Shown here: in pieces, positions 45,343 to 53,731 of the stretch | Layout: the number at the start of each line of letters is the position of its first letter | Numbering within the stretch: the stretch's first letter is position 1 | Origin: CAYTZN01 sp964442495 | GTDB taxonomy: Bacteria; Pseudomonadota; Gammaproteobacteria; Legionellales; Legionellaceae | Assembly: GCA_964442495.1 (NCBI GenBank) | Contig: CAYTZN010000010.1 | Span: forward strand, 1 to 64,000 | Reading direction: 5' to 3' | DNA length: 64,000 nucleotides | Translations under genes and position numbers: made by a program | The notes under the pieces: model-generated | Told to the model about the DNA's origin: nothing | The model's input: the letters and a program-made list of their open reading frames with translations, nothing else | Databases searched by the model: none

Positions 45343-45789
45343 ATGTTAAGAGTTATGTTAGTGTTACTAGGATGGTTTTTCGTACTACAAGTTTGTGCTT
45401 TCCCCTGTTTTTTAACCATGGTTAAAGACAGTTGTTGGACAAATTATACATTAACAGTGACGGTGACCAACGTAAGCACAGAGGCGACCGTAGCAACAGT
45501 GATTGTTCCGCAAGGGCAATCATGGGTAAGGCAAGCCTTTACTTGCCAACCAGGGGATGATCTATCATTAAAAGCCACGTTTACTCCAGTTTTTTGGGAG
45601 AGTGATGAAGGCAAAGTATACCCCGCATTAAGGGATTGGAAACTTCCTGACGCGGTTAACAAAGGTGATACGGCATGGAACATTACCGTGTGTTATCCCG
45701 AGGCATTTTCAGAAGTTCCGCTTCCTCCAGATGCAAGTGGCAATTGTAAATGTGCCACTGATAATATTCCGCCTGTGCCACCGCAATAG
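45343..45789 (+). CDS. Small secreted or periplasmic protein, function unknown
   Basis: A 148-residue protein with an N-terminal signal sequence (hydrophobic core over residues 4-19, likely cleavage around VCAFP). The mature part is rich in beta-branched residues (TLTVTVTNVSTEATVATVIV), holds six or more cysteines that could form disulfides, and ends in a proline-rich tail (PPVPPQ). No domain recognised. AAGGA stands 10 bases before the ATG; a TTG 3 bases earlier is in frame. Preceded by a striking palindrome. Confidence 0.7.
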   Translation: MLRVMLVLLGWFFVLQVCAFPCFLTMVKDSCWTNYTLTVTVTNVSTEATVATVIVPQGQSWVRQAFTCQPGDDLSLKATFTPVFWESDEGKVYPALRDWKLPDAVNKGDTAWNITVCYPEAFSEVPLPPDASGNCKCATDNIPPVPPQ

Positions 45790-45845
45790 CGCATTTAAAT
45801 GTCATTTTTCATAAACATTGATGGGTGCAAGGTGAGCTTTAACGT

Positions 45846-46946
45846 ATGAATCTATTAGGAGCAATTAAATTGATACCCTTAAGACATAAAATTGGGCAAA
45901 TGTTGATTATGGGCTTTGCTGGTTGTGATATAGAGCCTCAAAGCCCTGTTGTAAAATGGTTAACGGAAGATAGTCTTGGAGGGGTATTGTTGTTTGATTT
46001 TGATATGTCGACAAAAACGTATGGTAAAAATTTACGTAATTGTAATCAGATTAAACGGTTGATACATCAGTTGAAGCATTATGCTGAATCCTCAAGTGCT
46101 AATAAAGAAAGATTACCTCCCTTTATCGCTATAGATTACGAGGGTGGGGCTGTGGATAGGTTGTCTAAAATAGATGACTGCATGACCACGATGAGTGCTT
46201 TTCATCAAGGTCTGCTCTCTGATCATGCTTTGTATCTTGAAGCAGAAAAGATGGCTGTGACCTTAAAAGAGCTAGGCTTTAATCTTAATTTTGCCCCAGT
46301 TGTTGATCTTAATTTGGATAAAAATCGAGGAATTATTGGTAAATTAAATCGCAGTTTTTCATCATCGCCTGAAGATGTGATACGTGCGGCCAGGCAATTT
46401 GTAAATGCGTTTAGTCACCAAGGCATTGCGTGCTCTTATAAACATTTTCCAGGCCATGGGAGTGCGACAGGGGATACGCATGAAGGTTTTGTTGATGTAA
46501 CGGAATACTACCAAGAAAGTGAGCTTGCTCCTTATGAAAGGTTATTAAGCGACAAAAAATCTCCTGTCATGGTGATGACCGCACATGTGATAAACCGTAG
46601 ATTAGATAACAGTGGGTTACCTGCGACGTTATCTTACCCGATTCTTACTGGTTTATTGCGTCAAAAAATTGGTTTTGATGGTGTTATTATTAGTGATGAT
46701 TTACAAATGCAGGCGATTAGTGATCATTACAAACTAGATGAAGCGCTGAGCTTAACGCTCAATGCAGGCGCCGATATGGTTATTTTTGGAAACCAGTTAG
46801 GTCATAACACGCCGATAGAAATTATTGACTGCATTGAAGGTCTTGTGAGTAAAGGAATTGTTGCAGGGGATCGTATTGATGAGGCTTACCAACGCATTTG
46901 TCGTTTAAAAATAAATATTAACGAGAGTGTTTTTTCGAAAGTTTAA
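45846..46946 (+). CDS. nagZ: Beta-N-acetylhexosaminidase, GH3
   Basis: A 366-residue cytosolic glycosidase of family GH3 that removes GlcNAc from anhydro-muropeptides in cell-wall recycling. Signatures: GFNLNFAPVVDLN, CSYKHFPGHGSATGDTHEG (substrate-binding Lys-His and the mobile-loop histidine) and FDGVIISDDLQMQAI with the nucleophilic aspartate. N-terminal variation and an insertion relative to E. coli NagZ are noted, but the core is complete. Its stop lies 8 bases from the tRNA-Phe gene on the other strand. Confidence 0.9.
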   Translation: MNLLGAIKLIPLRHKIGQMLIMGFAGCDIEPQSPVVKWLTEDSLGGVLLFDFDMSTKTYGKNLRNCNQIKRLIHQLKHYAESSSANKERLPPFIAIDYEGGAVDRLSKIDDCMTTMSAFHQGLLSDHALYLEAEKMAVTLKELGFNLNFAPVVDLNLDKNRGIIGKLNRSFSSSPEDVIRAARQFVNAFSHQGIACSYKHFPGHGSATGDTHEGFVDVTEYYQESELAPYERLLSDKKSPVMVMTAHVINRRLDNSGLPATLSYPILTGLLRQKIGFDGVIISDDLQMQAISDHYKLDEALSLTLNAGADMVIFGNQLGHNTPIEIIDCIEGLVSKGIVAGDRIDEAYQRICRLKININESVFSKV

Positions 46947-46953
46947 ACAAGAA

Positions 46954-47029
46954 TGGTGGCCAGAGACAGAATCGAACTGTCGACACAAGGATTTTCAATC
47001 CTTTGCTCTACCGACTGAGCTATCTGGCC
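46954..47029 (-). tRNA. tRNA-Phe (GAA)
   Basis: A 76-nt tRNA with encoded CCA. Acceptor stem GGCCAGA/TCTGGCC, D arm with AGCTCAGTCGGTAGAGC, anticodon GAA in a GGATT/AATCC stem, and T-loop GTTCGATTC. Confidence 0.98.
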
Positions 47030-47120
47030 AGAAGGTGGGTGCTATTAAACTCCGAGAACGATCTGGAGTCAAGAGGAAGATTGTTATTTTATTAAAAAAT
47101 AATTTTCCTTGCGGTAAAAT

Positions 47121-47152
47121 ACTCTATAAGTCCTACACTCTATAAGTCCTAC
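47121..47152. repeat. 16-bp perfect tandem duplication
   Basis: ACTCTATAAGTCCTAC occurs twice head to tail at the edge of the composite repeat region that follows tRNA-Phe. Confidence 0.8.
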
Positions 47153-47377
47153 GTGCTGTGTCTTGTCCGCGGTACTTAGGTCAGAGCAAAAGTATAAGTG
47201 TCTGATAAATAGACTCGTCGCCAACGTACCTCGCTTTATGCGAGGTATCTAGCAATCTGACAAGATTCATGGATCCTGCGGACAAGCCGCAGGACGTTGA
47301 GTTCAGACCAAGTCAATCAACTACAACTCTCTTTGTCCTTTTTTGGCCACTCATGCTGTTGCCCTGGTACGTAGGTG
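47153..47377. repeat. Decayed composite repeat region with two hairpins
   Basis: This roughly 370-base gap between tRNA-Phe and yggX has no gene. It holds TTGTCCGCGGTACTTAGG, a perfect 8-bp hairpin TACCTCGC/GCGAGGTA with a TTTAT loop (47227-47247), a perfect 8-bp hairpin TCCTGCGG/CCGCAGGA with an ACAAG loop (47274-47294), and GGTACGTAGG at the far end. These parts are the same as the ends of the MITE-like copies at 15.6 and 53.5 kb, so it looks like a rearranged or decayed relative. Confidence 0.6.
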
Positions 47378-47404
47378 CTTTAAAATATGTTCTTGATTTA
47401 TTCT

Positions 47405-47668
47405 TTAAGCTTTAAAGCCTGCTGGTTTTTCAGAGCCTTCGCCAAAGAAAAATTTTTCCATTTCTTCTTGTAAAAATTCTCGAGCTTTAGGATCTAATAA
47501 ACTTAAGCGATATTCATTTATGAGCATGGTTTGATGAGCCAACCACATTTTCCACGCTGCTTTAGAAATATGGTTAAATATTTTCTCACCTAAAGGGCCA
47601 GGGAACGGAGGCGAGGACATGCCTTCAGCTTCTTCTTTTAACTTTTCGCAAAATAGTTGTCGAGTCAT
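47405..47668 (-). CDS. yggX: Fe(2+)-trafficking protein YggX
   Basis: An 87-residue small cytosolic protein of the YggX family, which protects Fe-S clusters against oxidative damage. It has the conserved Cys7 in LFCEKLKEEAEG, then PGPLGEKIFNHISK, WKMWLAHQTMLINEYRL and an acidic C-terminal helix. In many gammaproteobacteria it follows mutY; that gene is not next to it here. Confidence 0.95.
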   Translation of the reverse strand: MTRQLFCEKLKEEAEGMSSPPFPGPLGEKIFNHISKAAWKMWLAHQTMLINEYRLSLLDPKAREFLQEEMEKFFFGEGSEKPAGFKA

Positions 47669-47949
47669 CGTATTTCTCTTAATTATGTTTCATTGTGTGT
47701 AGCAGGCAAGCACATAATCTTGCCCTTAGGGGGCGGGCGTGAATAAACGTGCAGTTTTGCAGTAAAAATAAGTCTATTTCTCGTCATCTATCTCTATGCA
47801 AAGTATGGCGAAATACTAAAAAATGCGCATTTTAAATCACACCCGTCAGAGGCTGTATTATTGCGCCATAATGGTCTAAGGTATAGAGTATTGTAGGGAT
47901 CATTTCATTATTAGACATTGATGTTTAAATTTAACTCAAGGAGAATCAC

Positions 47950-48243
47950 ATGAAAGATAAAAAATATTGCGATACCACCGCCCAATGTTGGGGTTATCGA
48001 CATGAACTGATAGGATTGGTTTTATTGGTTTTGGCTACCATTCTAACGGTTGTTACCTTCAGTAGTTTAGGGATAGTGGCAATGTTTATTGTTGGTTTAG
48101 TGATGTGTTGCCATAAACATGTAGGAAGACATTGCTGCGATTGTCATTGTGGCGATAGCTCAAGCGAATTAAAAATCCCTATGGTAAATCATGATAAAAT
48201 GCCCGTAAAAAAATCCTTAAAAAAAGTAAAAACAAAGGGTTAG
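47950..48243 (+). CDS. Small Cys/His-rich membrane protein
   Basis: A 97-residue protein with two hydrophobic segments (about residues 19-52, possibly a hairpin) followed directly by a dense metal-ligand cluster, CCHKHVGRHCCDCHCGD, and a basic tail (KKSLKKVKTKG). AAGGAG lies 7 bases upstream of the ATG, so translation is credible. No family recognised. The cluster could bind a transition metal at the membrane face; that is inference. The about 280 bases before it hold no gene I can see. Confidence 0.68.
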   Translation: MKDKKYCDTTAQCWGYRHELIGLVLLVLATILTVVTFSSLGIVAMFIVGLVMCCHKHVGRHCCDCHCGDSSSELKIPMVNHDKMPVKKSLKKVKTKG

Positions 48244-48328
48244 TGAAGATGCCGTTGTCTATTGTTTTTTAGGTGGTGGACGACGGCGTTTTTTAAAGTG
48301 CAACGGTTGGGTATAACAGGGGTATATT

Positions 48329-48751
48329 GTGAGGCTAATGTTAAGCGGATTATTGTTATTGTGTTCTCTCATGGTAAGTGCGGGAAATACTCTTACCCTT
48401 AATGTTGATCCAAATTGCCCACAATTTGTAGTGACATTGCCTTCTAATCCAACAACGGGTTATCAATGGGTGGCAACTACTTACGATAAAACCCTCTTTC
48501 AGTTAAAAAGCAGTCGTTACGCAGCACCTCAAACAACCCTCGTTGGTGCTGGTGGCCAAATGACATTTACGTTTGGCCTCATTAAGGGCCAATCTTACCC
48601 GGCTTCCACACAAATGTCGTTTACATATGCAAGGCCATGGGACCCTAGCAGTGGCACTATAAAACCAGTAAGCATTCGTTTTTCTAAAGCCTTGTCTAAA
48701 AAACAGTCCTTTCTATGGTCTAATTTAATTAGTATGCTTAAAAGCATTTAA
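48329..48751 (+). CDS. Chagasin-family (I42) cysteine peptidase inhibitor
   Basis: A 140-residue exported protein. After a signal peptide (about 18 residues, ending VSA), the three binding-loop motifs of chagasin-type inhibitors of papain-like peptidases are in order: NPTTGYQW, GAGG and RPW. The family acts as a tight-binding inhibitor of cathepsin-like enzymes; in bacteria the target may be the cell's own exported cysteine peptidase or a host or protozoan one. The GTG start is preferred because AGGGG is 6-7 bases upstream; an ATG at 48338 would shorten the signal peptide. Confidence 0.85.
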   Translation: MRLMLSGLLLLCSLMVSAGNTLTLNVDPNCPQFVVTLPSNPTTGYQWVATTYDKTLFQLKSSRYAAPQTTLVGAGGQMTFTFGLIKGQSYPASTQMSFTYARPWDPSSGTIKPVSIRFSKALSKKQSFLWSNLISMLKSI

Positions 48752-48792
48752 ATATAAAAAACCACGGGATGATTTAAATTCGTTTTTAACAT

Positions 48793-48818
48793 TAGCAAAG
48801 CCACTATAGGCTTTGCTA
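48793..48818. terminator. Hairpin between convergent inhibitor and malic-enzyme genes
   Basis: TAGCAAAGCC and GGCTTTGCTA form a perfect 10-bp stem with a 6-base loop. No proper T run follows on either strand, so its role as an intrinsic terminator is probable only from position. Confidence 0.55.
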
Positions 48819-48834
48819 AAATGGTTACTTTACA

Positions 48835-50553
48835 TTATTCCTTAACCCGTTTAAAAGGTAGGTAACGCGGCTCCCAAAAAATGTCTTCTATTAATTTATC
48901 TATGGGTTTGTTGGGTGTTTTTTCAGCAAGGCCTGAATCAATCGCTGTTTGTGCGACGGCAATCGCGATGCGTTTAGCTACTGTTTGAGCATCATTTAAA
49001 GAGGGTAGTAAAGGAAGAAAGCTGTCTTTTTTGCTAGGCGAAAAATCGCTAAGTGCCCGTGAAGCAGCCCAAATCATTTCTTTTGATAATCGTTTCGCAC
49101 GCACTGCTAATATTCCTAAACCAATGCCAGGGAATACCAATGCATTGTTGCACTGAGCTATTTGTAATAAACGGTTTTGATATTCGATGGTAGGAAAAGC
49201 CGTGCCTGTGGCAATCAAGGCCTTACCATTACTCCAGGTTAAAATATCAGCCGGGTGCGCTTCACATTTTTCATCAGGATTAGAGAGCGGGAAAATAATA
49301 GGACGTTCGCAATGAGACGACATCATTTCAATAATGGCTTGTGAAAAAGCCCCAGGTTGTGATGAGCAGCCAATGAGAGCCGTTGGCTTGACGTGGCGCA
49401 TGGTATCAGTGAGTGAAGGGAATCTTTTATCGTGAGTCGCCCAACTGCTAATTTCACTCTGTTTTCGTGCAAATGGTTTTTGCGCATCTGTGAGCTCTAT
49501 GTCTGCATCGCTTAATAAGCCTTGGCGGTCAACCAACCAAAAACGTTTGTGTGCCTCTTTTAAAGACAAGCCCCGCCTAACCATGGCATCAACGATTTGG
49601 TCGCTAATCCCGGTTCCGGCTGAGCCCGCTCCAAAAACCACAATGCGTTGGTCTTCAAGGCTTACGCCAGTGATATCACAGGCTGCAAGTAAAGCCGCTA
49701 GGGTTACAGCACCAGTCCCTTGGATATCATCATTAAAGGTACATAATTCATTTTGGTATGTATCTAAAACCCGTCGGGCATTACCGCGACCTAAATCTTC
49801 CCAATGTAAAAATGCATTGGGGAAATGCTTTTTAATACTGTTTACAAAAGTTTGGATAAACGTGTCATATTGTTCACCATGGATGCGCAAATGGTGGCAA
49901 CCAAGATACATCGGGTCGTCTAATAATTCTTGGTTGTTAGTACCCACATCAAGAAATACTGGAAGTGTTCGTGTAGGATCTATTCCCCCACATAAGCTAT
50001 AAACCATTAATTTAGCGACAGGAATGTCCATTCCACCAATGCCTTGGTCTCCGATACCAAGAACGCCCTCACCATCAGTAACCACAATGAGATCAATCTC
50101 AGGGTTGGAGCGGTTATTGATAATCTCGTCAATTTGGTTTTGATCAGGGTGAGCGATATAAAGTCCGCGAGGTTGGCGGTACTCTTGGCTGTAACGTTTG
50201 ACCGCCATGCCTACAATAGGTGTGTAAATAGTCGGTAGCATTTCAGCAAGATGACGGCTTAGTAATTTATAAAAAAGAATCTGATTTTTATCATGAAGAT
50301 TGTTGAGATAGATGTTTTGCTGAATACGGGTAGGGTAGCTTGCATACTGAAAATAAGCGCGCTTAACTTGTTCATCTAATGTTTCTACACGGTTAGGTAA
50401 TTTTCCCAGCAAACCAAAAGCACACCGTTCGTCATGCGTGAATGCAGTCCCTTTGTTTAGCTGAGGCGTGGTGAGCAAGGGCTTTCCCGATATTGATGTC
50501 TCAACAAACAATTCGCTTGTTTTTTCGTCTCTGCAAATTTTAAAGTCCAGCAT
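48835..50553 (-). CDS. maeA: NAD-dependent malic enzyme
   Basis: A 572-residue enzyme that decarboxylates malate to pyruvate. YTPIVGMAVKRYSQEYRQPRG, VVTDGEGVLGIGDQG, HWEDLGRGNARRVLDTYQ, FNDDIQGTGAVTLAALLAA and the nucleotide-binding VFGAGSAGTGISDQI are intact, and the length agrees with E. coli MaeA. The ATG at 50553 has GAGAT upstream and gives normal length; an ATG at 50583 adds ten residues without a ribosome site. Monocistronic. Confidence 0.95.
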   Translation of the reverse strand: MLDFKICRDEKTSELFVETSISGKPLLTTPQLNKGTAFTHDERCAFGLLGKLPNRVETLDEQVKRAYFQYASYPTRIQQNIYLNNLHDKNQILFYKLLSRHLAEMLPTIYTPIVGMAVKRYSQEYRQPRGLYIAHPDQNQIDEIINNRSNPEIDLIVVTDGEGVLGIGDQGIGGMDIPVAKLMVYSLCGGIDPTRTLPVFLDVGTNNQELLDDPMYLGCHHLRIHGEQYDTFIQTFVNSIKKHFPNAFLHWEDLGRGNARRVLDTYQNELCTFNDDIQGTGAVTLAALLAACDITGVSLEDQRIVVFGAGSAGTGISDQIVDAMVRRGLSLKEAHKRFWLVDRQGLLSDADIELTDAQKPFARKQSEISSWATHDKRFPSLTDTMRHVKPTALIGCSSQPGAFSQAIIEMMSSHCERPIIFPLSNPDEKCEAHPADILTWSNGKALIATGTAFPTIEYQNRLLQIAQCNNALVFPGIGLGILAVRAKRLSKEMIWAASRALSDFSPSKKDSFLPLLPSLNDAQTVAKRIAIAVAQTAIDSGLAEKTPNKPIDKLIEDIFWEPRYLPFKRVKE

Positions 50554-50801
50554 TTTTATCTCTAAAAGAAATCCAGATGCCATAAGATAGCCAATCTATT
50601 TGGTATATTCAATGAAATAAGTTCAGTAGTGTGATAATATGTCTATAATTTGTACGCAGGTAGGTTTCGGCAAGGGTTGAAACTTAACATAGATAGAACC
50701 ATTTGGTTTATTAGTGTGCTCCTGTATCCAAATGGCATCTATCGTCATGAATTTATCTCATGGTGTGATGCATTTTTTTGCAATCAATTTGAGGTAATAT
50801 C

Positions 50802-52103
50802 ATGACTTTTTCTAATCTCGGTTTATCAGCACCCATATTGCGTGCCTTAGTTGAGCAAGGCTATAACGTTCCTACACCTATTCAATCACAAGCTATTCCT
50901 GTCATTTTACGTGGGCAAGATATATTGGCTTCAGCACAAACCGGAACGGGTAAAACAGCAGGGTTCACTTTGCCCTTGTTGATGCGTTTATCCGAAAAAG
51001 CTCGGGCAAAAAGCAACCACATCAAAGTGCTTATTTTGGCTCCTACACGTGAATTGGCTGCGCAAATTCATCAAAGCGTTGTGCAATATGGTCAATACCT
51101 TGCTGTTCGTTCAGCCGTGGTTTTTGGTGGAGTAAAAATCAACCCACAAATGATAAAACTTCGCGCTGGAGTTGAAATTCTAGTGGCAACGCCGGGCCGA
51201 TTATTGGATCTCTACTCGCAACGTGCGATCCGTTTTGATGAATTAGAAACATTGGTTCTTGATGAAGCGGATCGAATGCTCGACATGGGGTTTATTCATG
51301 ACATTAAAAAAATCATGTCCTTATTGCCCCGTGTTCGTCAAACCTTGCTTTTTTCAGCGACATTTTCAAATGAAGTGAGTCAATTAGCAAAAGACTTGTT
51401 AAAAAGCCCTGTGGAAATCAGTGTGGCACCCCGAAACATAGCGGCTGTTTCGGTCTCTCAAAAACTTCACCCTGTGGATAAAGGCCGAAAATCCGAATTG
51501 TTGAGTCATTTGATTCGGGCGGAAGATTGGGATCAGGCTTTGATTTTTTCACGGACCAAGCATGGCGCTAACCGGTTGGTGAAAACATTAGCACTGGATG
51601 GAATTGATGCTTTGGCTATTCATGGCAATAAAAGCCAATCACAACGGACTAAAGCCTTATCTGATTTTAAATCGGGTAAAATTCGAATTTTGGTCGCTAC
51701 TGATATAGCGGCTCGTGGGATTGATATTGATCATTTGCCGATGGTTGTCAATTTTGATTTACCCAATGTTGCGGAAGACTATGTTCATAGAATAGGACGT
51801 ACGGGTCGCGCAGGTGCAGTAGGTCAAGCCATTTCATTGGTCAGTGCAGATGAAATTAAGCAACTGCAAGACATTGAAAAACTGATCAAGCAACGCATTG
51901 AGCGAGTAGAGATTGATGATTTTTCACCCCATCATGTTTTACCGTCCTCGGAATCAAAGTCACATGCATCGAGCCCATCTAGGAAATCATTTGCACCAAA
52001 GCATGCTAGTTCTAATGGGCGAAATTCCTCAAATTACCAGGGTAATAATGCTAGTGATGGGCAACGAAGATCTCATCGAAAAAATGGAGCAAAAGCGGGC
52101 TAA
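50802..52103 (+). CDS. rhlE: DEAD-box RNA helicase, RhlE type
   Basis: A 433-residue RNA helicase with the Q motif (NVPTPIQSQAIP), Walker A AQTGTGKTAGFTLP, PTRELAAQI, TPGRLLDL, VLDEADRMLDMGF, SAT (LLFSATFS), ARGIDI and HRIGRTGRAG. The C-terminal 60 residues are Ser/Arg/Lys-rich and disordered, as in RhlE and SrmB. It remodels ribosomal or mRNA structures. GAGG precedes the ATG by about 8 bases. Confidence 0.95.
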   Translation: MTFSNLGLSAPILRALVEQGYNVPTPIQSQAIPVILRGQDILASAQTGTGKTAGFTLPLLMRLSEKARAKSNHIKVLILAPTRELAAQIHQSVVQYGQYLAVRSAVVFGGVKINPQMIKLRAGVEILVATPGRLLDLYSQRAIRFDELETLVLDEADRMLDMGFIHDIKKIMSLLPRVRQTLLFSATFSNEVSQLAKDLLKSPVEISVAPRNIAAVSVSQKLHPVDKGRKSELLSHLIRAEDWDQALIFSRTKHGANRLVKTLALDGIDALAIHGNKSQSQRTKALSDFKSGKIRILVATDIAARGIDIDHLPMVVNFDLPNVAEDYVHRIGRTGRAGAVGQAISLVSADEIKQLQDIEKLIKQRIERVEIDDFSPHHVLPSSESKSHASSPSRKSFAPKHASSNGRNSSNYQGNNASDGQRRSHRKNGAKAG

Positions 52104-52197
52104 ACGCTTTCGTCCCTATGGTGTCTAGCGTTTATTGGCATGGCCTTCGATGGTTGCAGATGATACTATCTTATTTTTTAAAAAGAGGTTAAGTTTA

Positions 52198-52578
52198 ATG
52201 ATGCTTAAATCTATAGGTGTAATGCTAGCTTCATTGTGGTGTGTCATGGGGTTTGCTCATGATGCAACTTACTATAGCCTTCATCCGAAGGCTTTACAAA
52301 AAGCAATAGAACATTGTCCTAGCACTACGGATAGCATGAGTTGCTCGCAATTAAGCGCCATAGCGGCTCATATTAATGAATCAGCTTATGAGTTGAGGCT
52401 TAATCCTCAAGGTTATGGAAAAATCATATTGAGTCTACAAGAACTTATTGCAAAGCAAGAGAGCGCTTTGCGAGAAGACGCAACGCAAAAGGGGCTTCAA
52501 TCGTCTTTGATTGAAAATAAACAACACCTTCAAGAGCGATTGGCCATTGTGAAATGGTTGGAATCACCAGCGAGCTAG
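52198..52578 (+). CDS. Small exported protein, function unknown
   Basis: A 126-residue protein with a signal peptide (cleavage around GFAHDA). Two cysteines (HCPSTTDSMSCSQL) could form a disulfide, and the rest is helical and Gln/Lys/Glu-rich with heptad-like stretches. The first of two adjacent ATGs was chosen, with AGAGG 9 bases upstream. It ends 2 bases before surE and is probably co-transcribed with it. No domain recognised. Confidence 0.75.
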   Translation: MMLKSIGVMLASLWCVMGFAHDATYYSLHPKALQKAIEHCPSTTDSMSCSQLSAIAAHINESAYELRLNPQGYGKIILSLQELIAKQESALREDATQKGLQSSLIENKQHLQERLAIVKWLESPAS

Positions 52579-52580
52579 GC

Positions 52581-53372
52581 ATGAAAATATTAATCAGTAA
52601 CGACGATGGTGTATCAGCAGCTGGCATTTCTGCTTTGGCAGATGAGCTGGCTCTTATAGCTGACATTGAAGTTATGGCGCCTGATAGAAATCGTAGTGGT
52701 GCTAGTAATTCACTGACACTTTCACGACCGCTGCGCGTAAGACAACTCGAAAATCGCTATTATAGTGTTGAGGGAACCCCTACTGATTGCGTCCATTTGG
52801 CGCTTACTGGGTATTTTGAATCCGGAATGGACATGGTTGTTTCAGGGATTAATGAAGGTGCTAATCTTGGCGATGATATTCTTTATTCAGGAACGGTAGC
52901 TGCTGCCATGGAAGGGCGTCATCTTGGTTTACCCTCTATTGCTGTTTCAATGGTGGGTGAGACGATTCAGCATTATAAAACAGGAGCGATGATTGCTCGG
53001 CAATTGGTGCAAAAATTACAAGTGAGTAGCTTGCCTGCTCGGACTATTTTAAATGTGAATGTACCTGATTTACCGTTTCACCAAATCAAAGGCATTGAAG
53101 TAACTCGCCTCGGAACTCGTCATGCAGCAGCACCCATGGTAAAAGAAATTGACCCGCGTGGGCATCCTATCTATTGGGTTGGACCAGCCGGTATAGAAGC
53201 TGATGCAGGGCCTGGGACCGATTTTTTTGCCATTAATAAAGGTTGTGTTTCTATTACGCCACTTCAACTTGATATGACGCATTACAATGTGTTTGGGCAA
53301 TTGTCTAGTTGGATTGAAACCTTGGATTGGGGTGTTTCAGTAAAAGATAAAACTCCATATTTTTCGGTATAA
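52581..53372 (+). CDS. surE: 5'-nucleotidase SurE
   Basis: A 263-residue metal-dependent nucleoside monophosphate phosphatase associated with stationary-phase survival. Metal ligands are in ISNDDGVSAAGI (D8, D9), NRSGASNSLTLSRP and SGINEGANLGDD. The family often stands with pcm, nlpD and rpoS; here surE precedes nlpD and rpoS, but pcm is missing and a MITE-like element is inserted between surE and nlpD. Confidence 0.97.
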   Translation: MKILISNDDGVSAAGISALADELALIADIEVMAPDRNRSGASNSLTLSRPLRVRQLENRYYSVEGTPTDCVHLALTGYFESGMDMVVSGINEGANLGDDILYSGTVAAAMEGRHLGLPSIAVSMVGETIQHYKTGAMIARQLVQKLQVSSLPARTILNVNVPDLPFHQIKGIEVTRLGTRHAAAPMVKEIDPRGHPIYWVGPAGIEADAGPGTDFFAINKGCVSITPLQLDMTHYNVFGQLSSWIETLDWGVSVKDKTPYFSV

Positions 53373-53419
53373 AAAATAACATGTTAAGCGCAAAATTAGG
53401 ATAAGTTTTGTTGTTTTTT

Positions 53420-53695
53420 AGGGGCTGTTGATGGTTTGTGCTATAGGTCCTATGTACTGAGGACAAGCTGTGATCATATTACCACCCATAAGACTTGCGG
53501 GTTAGAAAATATGCTGGTTATGTCGTTCCCGTGAGGGCGGGAATCCATTCCCAAATGAAGTAAATTGATCAGTTTATACATAGATTCCCGCCTACGTGGG
53601 GGCGACAAACCATATGACACCAATTTGTAGATAATGAGCTGGCTGCGGTACGTAGGTACATTAGGAAATTGAAACGTTAAATGGTAACAGACCCT
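53420..53695. repeat. MITE-like composite repeat, copy B
   Basis: A 276-bp element between surE and nlpD with ends AGGGGCTGTTGATGG and, reverse-complemented, AGGGTCTGTTACCAT. It shares with copy A the order AGGTCCT(A/G)(C/T)GT, GGACAAG, TCATATTA, TCGTTCCCG...GGCGGGAATCCAT, GATTCC(C/T)GCC, ATATGACAC and GGTACGTAGG. No target duplication is obvious. It splits the surE-nlpD-rpoS cluster and may alter read-through. Confidence 0.75.
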
Positions 53696-53731
53696 CGTTA
53701 TACATAAAATCAGCGGATTGAGATAAATGAT

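Noticed and set aside
43898..47029. Genomic island between two tRNA genes
   Set aside because: No integrase, transposase or direct repeat of a tRNA end was seen; nagZ inside is a housekeeping gene. The AT-rich, effector-like content is noted, but an island cannot be supported.
46927..47145. Plus-strand open frame across the tRNA-Phe region
   Set aside because: Antisense translation of tRNA-Phe with no ribosome site or protein-like composition.
49490..50002. 170-codon frame opposite to the malic-enzyme gene
   Set aside because: Antisense shadow of a conserved coding sequence with no independent support.
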